A stretch of 64,000 nucleotides of DNA from Bradyrhizobium sp. CB82 (GCF_029714405.1 NZ_CP121650.1:6205001-6269000), one strand, 5' to 3'. Positions 34,910 to 44,217 are shown, numbered from the stretch's first letter. Numbers and translations: made by a program. Notes: a model not told the origin generated them from the letters alone.

Positions 34910-35755
34910 CTACAGCATCGGCAGGCTGCGCGGCTTGCTTCCGCGTGGAAACGCCGCGTCCAGCGCGGCGATGTCGTCTCTGGTCAATACGAGATCACCA
35001 CTTGCCGCATTCTCGCCAGCATGTTCGGCGGACGACGCCTTCGGGATCGCGAACACCGTAGTTGCACGGGTGAGGAAGCCGAGCGCCACCTGACGCGGCG
35101 TCGCGCGGTGCGCCTCTGCGATGCGCGCGAGCACCGCGCCGCCCTTGCTCGAGCTTGCCGGAAAATCGTCATGGCCGAACGGCGAATAGGCCACCACCGC
35201 GACACCGTGCCGCTCACACCACGGGATCACCGCATGCTCGATCGCGCGCTCCTTGAGATGATACAGCACCTGATTGCAGGCGATTTTGCCGTCGCCGGCG
35301 ACGCCGAGGATGTCGTCGAGATCGTCGGCGTCGAAGTTGGACACGCCCCAGGATTTGATCTTGCCGGCCTTCACCAGCTCCTCGAACGCGGCAACGGTGT
35401 CCTCCAGCGGATAGGAACCGCGCCAGTGCAGCAAATAGCAGTCGAGCCGGTTCGTTTTTAGCCGTTTGAGCGAGCGCTCACAGGCGGTGACGGTGCCGCG
35501 GCGCGAAGCATTGCTCGGCAGCACTTTCGAGACCAGGAACACCTCGTCGCGGCGGCCGGCAATCGCATCCGCAATGACGAGCTCCGCATCGCCGTACATC
35601 TCGGCGGTGTCGATGTGCGTCATCCCAAGATCAAGCCCGCGCTGAAGCGCCGCAATCGCGCGCTTGCGGTCGCCGTGGTCGAGATACCAGGTGCCCTGTC
35701 CGATGGCGGGGACATTGGCGCCGGTGCGGCCGAAGGGCTTTGTGTTCACGATCAT
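34910..35755 (-). CDS. aldo/keto reductase
   Basis: A 281-aa (alpha/beta)8 NADPH reductase. The catalytic tetrad is readable: Asp and Tyr in THIDTAEMYGDAE, Lys in FLVSKVLPSN, His in YLLHWRG. WGVSNFDADDL and the C-terminal FAIPKASS are the cofactor-binding stretches. It reduces aldehydes or ketones; the physiological substrate is open. It lies on the same strand as the EamA gene, about 200 bp upstream of it. Confidence 0.9.
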   Translation of the reverse strand: MIVNTKPFGRTGANVPAIGQGTWYLDHGDRKRAIAALQRGLDLGMTHIDTAEMYGDAELVIADAIAGRRDEVFLVSKVLPSNASRRGTVTACERSLKRLKTNRLDCYLLHWRGSYPLEDTVAAFEELVKAGKIKSWGVSNFDADDLDDILGVAGDGKIACNQVLYHLKERAIEHAVIPWCERHGVAVVAYSPFGHDDFPASSSKGGAVLARIAEAHRATPRQVALGFLTRATTVFAIPKASSAEHAGENAASGDLVLTRDDIAALDAAFPRGSKPRSLPML

Positions 35756-36003
35756 CTCCGATGTCTATTTCCCTCTCCCCGTCCTTACGGTGAGAGGGTT
35801 GGGGTGAAAGGGGCTGCTTCAGCAATTCGATGGCAGAGAAGCTCGCGGAGGCTGCCCATCACCCGGATCGGAGCACAGCTTTGTCTCGATCAGGCGGGGC
35901 GGCGCTTTCCAGGTACGTCATGGTTGTTCGTTTTGTTCGACCAGACAATAACGCCAGCATATGCGACTGAACCGGTACGTCACAGCGACTTTTACAACAA
36001 CCT
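35756..36003. other. intergenic region with a degenerate repeat
   Basis: It holds CCCTCTCCCCGTCCTTACGG followed by GTGAGAGGGTTGGGG, a remnant of the CTCTCC-type hairpin repeat also present near 57296 and 62660. No gene was seen. Confidence 0.45.
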
Positions 36004-37875
36004 TCACCGGTCGCGCAGCACCCGCAGCGCGTTCAGGATCACGGCGACGTCAATCACCTCCTGCAAGATCGCGCCCTCGACCGGCGTCAGGTAGCCGAAC
36101 GCAGCGGCGATCATGCCAAGCGTCGACAGGCCGATGCCGGCAATCACGCTTTGAAGCGCGATGAAGCGTGCGCGGCGCGCGATCTCGATCGCGGGCAAAA
36201 TGCGGTCGAGCGTGTCGACCAGCAACACGGCGTCGGCTGCTTCCGCCGACGCGGCGGCACCCGTCGCGCCCATGGCGACGCCGATGTCGGCAGCCGCAAG
36301 CGCCGGGGCGTCGTTGACGCCGTCGCCCACCATCATCACCGGACCGGCTTTGCGTTCCGAAAGCACCACCATGACCTTCTGGTCCGGGGTCAGCTCGGCA
36401 CGAACCGCATCGAGGCCGAGGCCGGCCGCGATGGCCTCGGCCACATCGCGGCGGTCGCCGGTGGCGAGCACAATGCGCTCGACACCGAGGCGCCGCAACT
36501 TGGCGAGCAGTCCCTCGATGCCGGCGCGCAGCTCGTCGGCGAGCACGATCCGGCCGGCAAGCCGTCCGTCAAGCGCGAGCCATACGGCGACCGCGCCCGG
36601 CGCGGTCTGCGCGGGCTCGGTTGCGCCCTGGTTCGGATCCGGCAATTGCGACCGCACATAGCGGCGGCCACCGACGGCGACGAAGCGCCCCTGCACGCGT
36701 CCCTTGACGCCTTCACCGGGCGTCTCCGCGACATCGGCCGGAATCAACAGGGCGAGCTTGCGGCGCCGCGCCTCGGCGACCAGAGCCTGCGCGATGACGT
36801 GCTTGGAGGCCTGATCGAGCGATGCGGCGATGCGCAGTACGTCGTCCTCGCCGAATCCTTCCGCGGCGTGGACGGCAACCACCCTCGCCCTGCCGTCGGT
36901 GAGCGTGCCGGTCTTGTCGACCACGAGCGAGCCGATGCGCGCCATCGTCTCGAGCGCCTTGCCGCCTTTGATCAGGATGCCGTGATGCGCCGCGCGCGAC
37001 AGGCCGGCCACGATGGCGACCGGCACAGCGAGGATCAGCGGGCATGGCGTCGCCACCACCAGCACCGCCACCATGCGGATCGGATCCCGCGTCCAGGCCC
37101 AGGCCGCGCCCGCGATCGCGAGCGTGGCGATCAGGAACACGATCGCATAGCGATCGGCGAGCCGCGCCATCGGCGCCCTGGCGCGCTGCGCGGCCTCGAC
37201 CAGTCGGACGATACCCGCATAGGTGCTTTGCGCCGCCGGGCGTGTGGCGACGATGTCGAAGGCTTCGCCGGCATTGGTCGCTCCGCTCATCACGGCTTCG
37301 CCGGCCTTGCACTGTACCGGCAGAGATTCCCCCGTCAGCGCAGACTGGTCAAGCACGGCAAGCGGGCTTGCGAGCGTGCCATCGGCCGGCACGATCTCGC
37401 CCTGGCGGATCAGAAGACGGTCGCCCGTTGCGACCAGCTCGACGTCGATCTCCTCAAGCCGATGGTCGCGATGACGCATCGCCTTGCGCGGGGCACGGGC
37501 GAGCAGCGCCGTCATCTCGCGACGCGCATGGCCTTCAGCAAGGTCCTCCAGGTATTGCCCGCCGGCATACATCAGCGCGACCACGGCGGCCGCCAGCTCC
37601 TCGCCGACCACCAGCGCCGACGTCATCGAGAGCGCTGCCACGATGTCGAGCCCGAGATCGCCGCGTTTCAGTCGCAGCACGATCTCGACCAGAAGTGCAA
37701 GCAGCACCGGCAGCGTCGCGATCGCCCAGACCAGGTCCGCCCACGCCGAAAAGCCGGATGCGCGCAGCACGAAGCCGAGCACGAGCCCCGCGGCAGGAAA
37801 GCCGATCAGGAAGGGTCGAATGGGAACGTCGGATGCGGACACGAAAAAACGCCGGCAGGGTTGCGCGGGCGGCAA
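36004..37875 (-). CDS. P1B-type metal-transporting ATPase with a TPCP motif
   Basis: A 623-aa heavy-metal P-type ATPase. The phosphorylation site is DKTGTLT (Asp320), the actuator loop LTGESLPV, and the hinge GDGVNDAPALAAADIG. The metal-selectivity motif in the membrane reads Thr276-Pro-Cys-Pro279 rather than CPC, SPC or CPH; TPC(P) is the signature I associate with P1B-5 pumps (Ni/Fe, rhizobial Nia). There is no N-terminal metal-binding domain and no C-terminal haemerythrin domain. The usual nucleotide-domain HP dipeptide is changed (SKHVIA). Start uncertain; a GTG at 37842 is also possible. Confidence 0.88.
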   Translation of the reverse strand: MPPAQPCRRFFVSASDVPIRPFLIGFPAAGLVLGFVLRASGFSAWADLVWAIATLPVLLALLVEIVLRLKRGDLGLDIVAALSMTSALVVGEELAAAVVALMYAGGQYLEDLAEGHARREMTALLARAPRKAMRHRDHRLEEIDVELVATGDRLLIRQGEIVPADGTLASPLAVLDQSALTGESLPVQCKAGEAVMSGATNAGEAFDIVATRPAAQSTYAGIVRLVEAAQRARAPMARLADRYAIVFLIATLAIAGAAWAWTRDPIRMVAVLVVATPCPLILAVPVAIVAGLSRAAHHGILIKGGKALETMARIGSLVVDKTGTLTDGRARVVAVHAAEGFGEDDVLRIAASLDQASKHVIAQALVAEARRRKLALLIPADVAETPGEGVKGRVQGRFVAVGGRRYVRSQLPDPNQGATEPAQTAPGAVAVWLALDGRLAGRIVLADELRAGIEGLLAKLRRLGVERIVLATGDRRDVAEAIAAGLGLDAVRAELTPDQKVMVVLSERKAGPVMMVGDGVNDAPALAAADIGVAMGATGAAASAEAADAVLLVDTLDRILPAIEIARRARFIALQSVIAGIGLSTLGMIAAAFGYLTPVEGAILQEVIDVAVILNALRVLRDR

Positions 37876-37954
37876 GGATGGCAGAGGGAGTATCGTGCGG
37901 CGATGACCTAGATCAAGGCGTCAGATGCTGGAAGGTCGTTGCAACACCACTGCT

Positions 37955-38053
37955 GTCATGCCCCGCGAAAGCGGGCATCCAGTACCACGCAGCCTATCAA
38001 TTGATCTCAGGCGTCTCGGAGGACTGGATCGCCCGGCCAAGCCGGGCGATGAC
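37955..38053. repeat. palindromic repeat family C, copy 2
   Basis: GTCATGCCCCGCGAAAGCGGG at the left (CCCGC/GCGGG hairpin) and CCCGGCCAAGCCGGGCGATGAC at the right (read as two hairpins GTCATG...CGATGAC). It separates the P-type ATPase from nasC and may terminate the nasC operon. Confidence 0.65.
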
Positions 38054-38068
38054 GCCGGAGTATTTGGC

Positions 38069-40771
38069 TCAGCTCGCAGCACCCGCGAACTTTGCCTCCT
38101 TCGCGGCGCCACCCGTCTCCGCAATCAGCCGCTTCAGCTCGGGAATGCAGGAGCCGCAATTGGTGCCGGCTTTGAGTTTTGCGCCGATCTCGGCCGCGCT
38201 GCGCGCGCCGGCAGCAATGGTGTCGCAGATGGTGGCGCGCCCGACGCCGAAACAGGCGCAGACCACGGGACCGGTCGAGGCGACGCCCTCGGTCGACTTG
38301 CCGGAGAGCAGGAGACGGCGCTGCTCGTCGCTGACGGTGTTTGCCGCGAAAAGGCTCTTCACTACCTCCCAGTCACCGGCATCATGGGCAGGGCCGATGA
38401 ACAGGCAGGCCTCGATGCGATCGCCGACGAAGGACGCGGCGCGATAGACGCCGCCGCCGAAATCACGGTACTCGGCGACATCCTCGCCAGCAACGCCGTG
38501 CAACCACGCCGGCCAGCGCGACAGGTCCGCGTTGTCGGCGAAGAGATAGCCATAGCCGCCGCCGATCGCAACACGCGCCCACCACAGATGCGGCGGCAGC
38601 ATCAGCTGCTTGCGCGACAGCGCAAAGCCGCGGAAGACGTATTCATATGGCGCGATCGCGGCCGGCGTCGCCTTGGTTTCCGGCTGCCCCGAAAACGGAT
38701 CGTTGAACGACTGCACCAGCGCGCCGATGCGGCCGTGCGAGGTGTTCATCGCGCTCCAGTGGATCGGCGCGAACAGCGTGCCGCGCTGCTGGCGCTCGCT
38801 GACCACGACCTTCAAAATGCACCGGCCATAATCGGTGGTGACGCGGGCAAAGCTGTCGTCAGCGACGCCGTATTTGCCGGCGTCATCCGGATGAATCTCG
38901 ACGAACGGCTCCGGCAGATGCGCCCCGAGCCGCTGGCTGAGGCCGGTGCGGGTCATGGTGTGCCACTGGTCGCGGATGCGTCCGGTGTTCAGCCGCAGGG
39001 GTCGCGCCGCATTGGTCTCGCTGCGCAGCGCCGGCACTTCTGGCGCAACGAAACGGCCCTTGCCGTCATTGGTGAAGAAGCCGCCGTTCGCAAAGAAACG
39101 CTCTCCGGACGGCTGGCCCTCGCGCGCCGGCCATTGCAGCGGCACCAGCGCGTCATAGGCTTCGTCGGACACCGATTGCAGCGCGCCGATGTCGAAGTCA
39201 CGGCTGCCATCATTCTCGAACGCGGAAAGCGCAGCATGCTCGCGGAAGATCTCGGCAGCCGATTTGTAGTTGAAGCCCTCGCCGAAGCCGAGGCGCCTTG
39301 CGACCTGGCTCAGAATCCACCAGTCCGGCCGCGCCTCGCCCGGCGCCGGCAGGAACGATCGCTGCCGCGAGATGCGGCGCTCGGAATTGGTCACCGTGCC
39401 CGACTTCTCGCCCCAGGCGAGCGCGGGCAACAGCACATGGGGCCCCGCCTCGACCGTGTCGTTGGAGAGTACGTTCTCCGAGACCACGAACAGCTCGAGC
39501 TTCTTCAGCGCCTCACGCACGAGATCGGCATCCGGCAGCGACACCGCAGGATTGGTGCCCATGACCCACAACGCCTTGACCTCGCCGCGGTTGATCGCGT
39601 CGAACAGCTGCACCGCCTTGAGCCCCTCATGGGTGGCGATGCGCGGCGCCTTCCAGAACCGGCGCACGCGATCGATCTCGGGCGGCGTGAACATCATGTG
39701 CGCAGCGAGCTGATTGGCGAGCCCGCCGACTTCGCGCCCGCCCATCGCATTGGGCTGTCCCGTGAGCGAGAACGGCGAGGCCCCGGGCTTGCCGATCCGG
39801 CCCGTGGCGAGATGGCAGTTGAGGATGGCGTTGACCTTGTCGGTGCCCTGCGCCGACTGGTTGACGCCTTGCGAGTATAGCGTGACGACGCGCTCCGTCT
39901 CGCGGAACATCGCGAAGAACGCCGCGACGTCCTGCTCCGACAGGCCGGTCGCGAGTGCCGTAGCCGTGGCGCTGCCGGCGATGCTGCGTGCGCGCGCCAG
40001 CGCATCGTCGAAGCCCGACGTATTGTTCTCGATGTAGTCTTTGTCGAGAGCGCCGTTGTCGGCGAGATGAACGAACAGGCCTGAGAACAGCGCGGTGTCG
40101 GTTCCGGGCTTGACGCCCAGGAACAGATCGATATCGCTCGCAGTGTCGGTGCGGCGCGGATCGATCACGACGATCCGCGCACCACGCTCCTCCTTGTTCC
40201 TGCGCATGCGCTGGAACAGGATCGGATGGCACCAGGCGGCATTGGAGCCGACCAGCACGAGCAGATCGGCCTGGTCGAGATCCTCATAGCAACCGGGCAC
40301 GGTGTCGGCGCCGAACGCGCGGCGATGGCCCGCGACCGATGACGACATGCAGAGCCGCGAATTGGTGTCGACATTCGCCGTGCCGACAAAACCCTTCATC
40401 AGCTTGTTGGCGACGTAATAGTCCTCGGTCAGCAGCTGGCCGGAGAGATACAAGGCGACCGCATCCGCGCCGTCGCGCGCAACGATATGCTGCATGCGAT
40501 GGGCGACATGGTCGAGCGCGTCGCTCCAGGCGACGCGTTCGAGCGTGCCCTTGCAGCGGATCATCGGATAGAGCACCCGGCCCTCGAGCCCGACGGTCTC
40601 GCCGAGCGCCGAACCCTTGGAGCAGAGCCGGCCGAAATTGGCGGGATGCTCGGGATCGCCGGCGATCGCAGCCCCACCCTTGCCGTCGGGCGTCGCCAGC
40701 ACGCCGCAGCCGACGCCACAATAGGGGCAGGTCGTGCGGGTGGTGCGAAGCGTCGGATCGATTGCGGTCAT
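38069..40771 (-). CDS. nasC: assimilatory nitrate reductase, catalytic subunit
   Basis: A 900-aa molybdopterin oxidoreductase. An N-terminal [4Fe-4S] site is formed by Cys15, Cys18, Cys22 (CPYCGVGC) and the Cys in GRLCSKGS. NSRLCMSSSVAGH holds the Cys that ligates Mo. A C-terminal BFD-like [2Fe-2S] domain is present (VCACFGVGR and GTNCGSCIPELKRL). There is no signal peptide, so it acts in the cytoplasm, reducing nitrate to nitrite. It ends the narK-bjgb-flp-nasC operon and likely takes electrons from Flp 15 bp upstream. A 4-codon longer start exists. Confidence 0.94.
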   Translation of the reverse strand: MTAIDPTLRTTRTTCPYCGVGCGVLATPDGKGGAAIAGDPEHPANFGRLCSKGSALGETVGLEGRVLYPMIRCKGTLERVAWSDALDHVAHRMQHIVARDGADAVALYLSGQLLTEDYYVANKLMKGFVGTANVDTNSRLCMSSSVAGHRRAFGADTVPGCYEDLDQADLLVLVGSNAAWCHPILFQRMRRNKEERGARIVVIDPRRTDTASDIDLFLGVKPGTDTALFSGLFVHLADNGALDKDYIENNTSGFDDALARARSIAGSATATALATGLSEQDVAAFFAMFRETERVVTLYSQGVNQSAQGTDKVNAILNCHLATGRIGKPGASPFSLTGQPNAMGGREVGGLANQLAAHMMFTPPEIDRVRRFWKAPRIATHEGLKAVQLFDAINRGEVKALWVMGTNPAVSLPDADLVREALKKLELFVVSENVLSNDTVEAGPHVLLPALAWGEKSGTVTNSERRISRQRSFLPAPGEARPDWWILSQVARRLGFGEGFNYKSAAEIFREHAALSAFENDGSRDFDIGALQSVSDEAYDALVPLQWPAREGQPSGERFFANGGFFTNDGKGRFVAPEVPALRSETNAARPLRLNTGRIRDQWHTMTRTGLSQRLGAHLPEPFVEIHPDDAGKYGVADDSFARVTTDYGRCILKVVVSERQQRGTLFAPIHWSAMNTSHGRIGALVQSFNDPFSGQPETKATPAAIAPYEYVFRGFALSRKQLMLPPHLWWARVAIGGGYGYLFADNADLSRWPAWLHGVAGEDVAEYRDFGGGVYRAASFVGDRIEACLFIGPAHDAGDWEVVKSLFAANTVSDEQRRLLLSGKSTEGVASTGPVVCACFGVGRATICDTIAAGARSAAEIGAKLKAGTNCGSCIPELKRLIAETGGAAKEAKFAGAAS

Positions 40772-40786
40772 TCCAGGCAGCATCCA

Positions 40787-42004
40787 TCAAGCGGCTTTCG
40801 GGGGAAGCGCGAGTGCGCGGCCGAACATCATGTCGGTGCGGATCGCGGCGACCTTCTCGCGATTGCGGATCAGTTCGAGATACCAGAGCGCGTCCACGGT
40901 ATCGCCGATCAGCACGGCGCCGGTGAGCCTGCCGTCGGCGATCACCAGCTTCTTGTAGGTGCCGCGCCTGCGATCGGAGAGCACGAGGCTCTCGCTGCCC
41001 TCGCCGCCGACGAAATCGCCAGCCGAGAACACGCTGACGCCGGACACCTTCAGATTGGTCGAAACCACGCTGCCCTGATAGGCGGCACTCTTCCCGGCAA
41101 GATGCCGCGCCAGCACACGCGCCTGCTCATAGGCCGGCTCGACCAGCCCGTAGCAGGTGCCGCGATGCTCGGCGCATTCACCGAGCGCGAAGATGCCGGA
41201 CTCGCTGGTCTGGAGGCAATCGTTCACGACGATGCCGCGGTTGACCGCAAGCCCCGCCTCCTTCGCGATCGTGACGTTCGGCCGGATGCCAGCAGCAAAG
41301 ATCACGGCATCGGCCTCGATACGGCTGCCGTCGGCAAGCTCGACGGCCTCGACGTGGTCCTCGCCATGAATGCACTTGGTGCTCGCGTTCAGAAGGACGT
41401 GGATGCCCTTGCGCTCGACCAGCGTCTTGAGCAGCTCGGCCGCCGGCAGATCGAGCTGGCGCTCCATCAGGCGGTCCATGAGGTGCAGCAGCGTCACCGG
41501 CGCGCCCGCTTTCGCAAGACCGTAGGCAGCCTCAAGTCCCAGCAAGCCGCCGCCGACCACGACGACGCGCTTCTTGGCTGCCGCGAGCGTCAGGAGCAGG
41601 TCGACGTCGCGGCTGTCGCGAAACGTGTGAACGCCCGTGAGATCCGCGCCCTGCACGTTCAGCCGCAGCGGCGTCGAGCCAGTGGCGAGGACGAGCTTGG
41701 AATATTCCATGCTCTCCTCGCCCGCAATCTTCAGCTCGCGCCGGCCAATATCGATCTCGGTGACGCGATAGCCATAGCGTACGGTGACGCCACGCTGACG
41801 CCACCAGTCGGCGGGCCTGAGCTCGATCTCGTGCGAGCCGGTCTCGCCCGCGAGCACGGACGAGAGCAGCACGCGGTTGTAAGCGAGCCGCGGTTCTTCG
41901 CCGATCACAGCGACTGCGTAACGGCCGAGCGCGGTCTTGGCGAGTTCATCGACCAGACGCGCGGCCGCCATACCGTTACCGACGATGACGAGCGGTTCAC
42001 TCAA
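40787..42004 (-). CDS. flp: NAD(P)H/FAD flavoprotein of the nitrate assimilation operon
   Basis: A 405-aa flavoprotein resembling the N-terminal reductase part of NirB/NasB. FAD binding is at LVIVGNGMAAARLV, NAD at RVVVVGGGLLGLEAAYGL, and the second FAD contact at IFALGECAEHRG. The start is a TTG at 42004, supported by AGGAGA six bases upstream; the longer ATG frame would run into bjgb. In Bradyrhizobium this protein (Flp) is known to donate electrons to NasC and to the haemoglobin Bjgb. It is sandwiched between those genes with gaps of 10-15 bp. Confidence 0.9.
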   Translation of the reverse strand: MSEPLVIVGNGMAAARLVDELAKTALGRYAVAVIGEEPRLAYNRVLLSSVLAGETGSHEIELRPADWWRQRGVTVRYGYRVTEIDIGRRELKIAGEESMEYSKLVLATGSTPLRLNVQGADLTGVHTFRDSRDVDLLLTLAAAKKRVVVVGGGLLGLEAAYGLAKAGAPVTLLHLMDRLMERQLDLPAAELLKTLVERKGIHVLLNASTKCIHGEDHVEAVELADGSRIEADAVIFAAGIRPNVTIAKEAGLAVNRGIVVNDCLQTSESGIFALGECAEHRGTCYGLVEPAYEQARVLARHLAGKSAAYQGSVVSTNLKVSGVSVFSAGDFVGGEGSESLVLSDRRRGTYKKLVIADGRLTGAVLIGDTVDALWYLELIRNREKVAAIRTDMMFGRALALPPKAA

Positions 42005-42014
42005 CTTTGGTCTC

Positions 42015-42443
42015 CTATTCTGCGGCCTGCGGCCGCGCGCCATAGGCCTTGGAAATCATGAAGTTCGACAGCACGCCGTAAGCCGCGGTCCACGCCGCCG
42101 CGACGTCGGGCGTCCAGGCATCGCCCAGGCCCTTCTCCAGCGTCCACAACAGCGTTGAGCCCACAACCGGATAGTGTTCGGGCTTGGCACCGTAGGCGAC
42201 GTGACGTTGCGCGAGCGCAGAGGCGGCCGGCAGGATCGAGTCGAGATTGGTCAGACCGTTCACGACGACGGCAAGCGTCGCCATCAGCTTCTTGCGCTGC
42301 TCGGTCATGTCAGCAGGAAACATCGCCTTCACGGATGGCGCGACCTCGAACAGGCGGTCGTAGAACAGCACCGCAGCCGCTTCCGAAATCGGCGCGACCT
42401 TGGCGAAGCTCTGCTGGACGAGGTTGATCTGTTCGGGCGTCAT
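42015..42443 (-). CDS. bjgb: single-domain haemoglobin
   Basis: A 142-aa globin of the flavohaemoglobin N-domain type. LFYDRLFEVAPSVKAMFP, the E-helix region and AQRHVAYGAKPEHYPVVGSTL (proximal His) are visible; there is no reductase domain. It begins at the ATG at 42443 after AAGGAGA. In Bradyrhizobium the equivalent protein detoxifies nitric oxide formed during nitrate assimilation, working with Flp encoded next to it. Confidence 0.93.
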   Translation of the reverse strand: MTPEQINLVQQSFAKVAPISEAAAVLFYDRLFEVAPSVKAMFPADMTEQRKKLMATLAVVVNGLTNLDSILPAASALAQRHVAYGAKPEHYPVVGSTLLWTLEKGLGDAWTPDVAAAWTAAYGVLSNFMISKAYGARPQAAE

Positions 42444-42525
42444 GTTGGTCTCCTTGCTGGTTTGAAGTCTGCACTTTGTCCGCGCCATTGCGGATAAGGT
42501 TCATGGGGCAAACTCTCCGGCAAAA

Positions 42526-42549
42526 CTTCTCCCCGTGTACGGGGAGAAG
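42526..42549 (-). promoter_or_regulatory. hairpin between narK and bjgb
   Basis: CTTCTCCCC / GGGGAGAAG arms with GTGTAC between them (which itself can pair further) form a stable hairpin 20 bp after the narK stop. No T-run follows, so it more likely stabilises or processes the mRNA than terminates it. Confidence 0.5.
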
Positions 42550-42568
42550 CGAGATTCGTACCAACGCG

Positions 42569-43960
42569 TCACACGCGCGCTTCGGCGAGGCTCGGCGCGC
42601 CTTCGGCCTGCGGGCCGCGACGCAGGTAGAACCACCAGGTCAGCCCGAGACAGGAGGCGTAGAACACGAGATAGACCGCGAGCGCGAGCTGCGGTCCGCC
42701 GGTCATCGCGATCGACTTGCCGAAACCGCTCGGGATCAGATAGCCGCCGACCGCGCCGACCGCTCCGATGAAGCCGACTGCCGCACCACTCTCGATGCTC
42801 GCCGTCTTCAGCGCGAGCGCGCGCGCCGCGTCGCCCTTGCCGCGCACCTTGAACAGATTCTCCTCGCGGAAGATCGAGGGGATCATCCGGTAGGTCGAAC
42901 CGTTGCCGATGCCTGTCGTGACGAACAGGATCAGGAACATCGAGAGGAAGCCGATGAAGTCCTTCTGACCGACGAAATAGAGCACGCCGATCGTCGCCGC
43001 CGCCATCGCGATGAAATTCCAGAACGTGATGATGGAGCCGCCGACCTTGTCGGCCAGCCAGCCGCCGAACGGCCGCGACAGCGAGCCGACCAGCGGACCC
43101 AGGAAGGCGATCGAGATCGTCATCGCGGGAAACTGGGTCTTGATCAGCAGCGGAAATGCCGCCGAGTAGCCGATGAACGAGCCGAAGGTCCCGATATAGA
43201 GATAGGCCATGATCCAGGTGTGCTTGCGCTTGACGATCGCGAGCTGGTTCTTCACCGACGACTTGGCCGAGGTCAGGTTGTTCATGAAGAACACGGCCCC
43301 GAACACGGCGATCGCGATCGGCAGCACCCACATCAAGCCGGCGTTCTGCAGAAAGGTGCCGTCGACGGGCGTCGCCTGGAACAGATTGATGACGCCGAGC
43401 GTCATCAGGATCGGCGTCAGGAGCTGCACGCTGGAGACGCCGATGTTGCCGCCGGCGGCGTTCAGACCGAGCGCCGATCCCTTCATCCGGTCAGGGAAGA
43501 AGAAGGAGATGTTGGTCATGCTGGAGGCGAAATTGCCGCCGCCGAGGCCTGCGGTCGACGCAACGAGCAACATCAGCCAGAACGGCGTGTCGGGCTGGCT
43601 CACGAAATAGGCAAGCGACAGCGTCGGAATGAACAGGATCGCCGCGCTGAAGATGGTCCAGTTGCGGCCGCCAAAGGTCGTGACCGCGAAGGTGTAGGGG
43701 AAGCGCATCAGGGCGCCGATCAGGCCCGGCACGGCGACGAGCTGGAAGAGCTGGTCAGTCGTGTAGTGGAAGCCTGCCTGCGGCAGCTTGGTGGTGACGA
43801 TGCTCCAGATCAGCCAGACCGAGAAGCCGATATGCTCTGCCACGATCGACCAGATCAGGTTGCGTCGCGCGATAGTCTTGCCAGTCGCATTCCAGAACGC
43901 CTCGTCTTCGGGGCGCCAGTCTGAAATCCAGGCCGGATTTCCAGTCGGATTCTTCGTCAT
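42569..43960 (-). CDS. narK: NarK-type nitrate/nitrite transporter
   Basis: A 463-aa major facilitator with 12 hydrophobic helices. The nitrate signature GGGNFASSMTNISFFFPDRMKG and its second-half counterpart TTGIGNGSTYRMIPSIF are present, with the conserved Arg in ALMRFPYTFAV. It imports nitrate or exports nitrite. It is the first gene of the nitrate reductase operon and follows a structured leader with a sigma54-like promoter. Confidence 0.93.
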   Translation of the reverse strand: MTKNPTGNPAWISDWRPEDEAFWNATGKTIARRNLIWSIVAEHIGFSVWLIWSIVTTKLPQAGFHYTTDQLFQLVAVPGLIGALMRFPYTFAVTTFGGRNWTIFSAAILFIPTLSLAYFVSQPDTPFWLMLLVASTAGLGGGNFASSMTNISFFFPDRMKGSALGLNAAGGNIGVSSVQLLTPILMTLGVINLFQATPVDGTFLQNAGLMWVLPIAIAVFGAVFFMNNLTSAKSSVKNQLAIVKRKHTWIMAYLYIGTFGSFIGYSAAFPLLIKTQFPAMTISIAFLGPLVGSLSRPFGGWLADKVGGSIITFWNFIAMAAATIGVLYFVGQKDFIGFLSMFLILFVTTGIGNGSTYRMIPSIFREENLFKVRGKGDAARALALKTASIESGAAVGFIGAVGAVGGYLIPSGFGKSIAMTGGPQLALAVYLVFYASCLGLTWWFYLRRGPQAEGAPSLAEARV

Positions 43961-43984
43961 TGATAATCCCTTTTGGTCTCACCG

Positions 43985-44021
43985 CTGCGTCGTTGCAGGC
44001 TCAGCCTCCACGCACGGAGGC
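43985..44021 (-). promoter_or_regulatory. paired hairpins in the narK leader (candidate NasT/ANTAR target)
   Basis: Read on the reverse strand, a GCCTCC/GGAGGC stem with six-base loop GTGCGT (44004-44021) is followed after five bases by a CTGC/GCAG stem with hexaloop AACGAC (43985-43998). AACGAC fits the A-N-N-G-N-N loop recognised by ANTAR antiterminators; the first loop does not. The pair ends 25 bp before the narK start, the same layout as at nrtA. Confidence 0.55.
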
Positions 44022-44079
44022 GCGCTCCGGGGCTCGTTCCCCAGTGGCGAGTTCACGATGCTGATTGATGATGTTGAGG

Positions 44080-44097
44080 GACGTCGTCGTTGGCGTC
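44080..44097 (-). promoter_or_regulatory. first leader hairpin of narK
   Basis: On the reverse strand GACGCC / GACGTC arms, with a single mismatch, enclose hexaloop AACGAC. It begins at the predicted transcription start and aligns with the first hairpin of the nrtA leader at 47533-47550. Confidence 0.5.
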
Positions 44098-44109
44098 GCA
44101 AAATGACAT

Positions 44110-44125
44110 ATCAAATTCCATGCCA
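44110..44125 (-). promoter_or_regulatory. sigma54-like promoter of narK-bjgb-flp-nasC
   Basis: On the reverse strand TGGCATGGAATTTGAT matches the consensus TGGCAC-N5-TTGCW with correct GG-to-G spacing. The -12 doublet is GA, not GC, which weakens the call. The same deviation occurs at nrtA. Confidence 0.5.
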
Positions 44126-44217
44126 AGTGCGCGTGTCCTGGAAATAGAGGGATTTCAGCGAGTTATTCGCGTCGCCCGAAATTCTTGCAGGACTTTTTCG
44201 CACGCAAATTTTGCGAT

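Noticed and set aside
36151..37911. A 586-codon forward frame
   Set aside because: Antisense to the P-type ATPase, which has all catalytic motifs.
37955..38053. Considered as an insertion sequence end
   Set aside because: No transposase; matches a dispersed palindromic repeat family instead.
42476..43924. A 482-codon forward frame
   Set aside because: Antisense to narK; Arg/Glu/Asp-rich with no recognisable domain.
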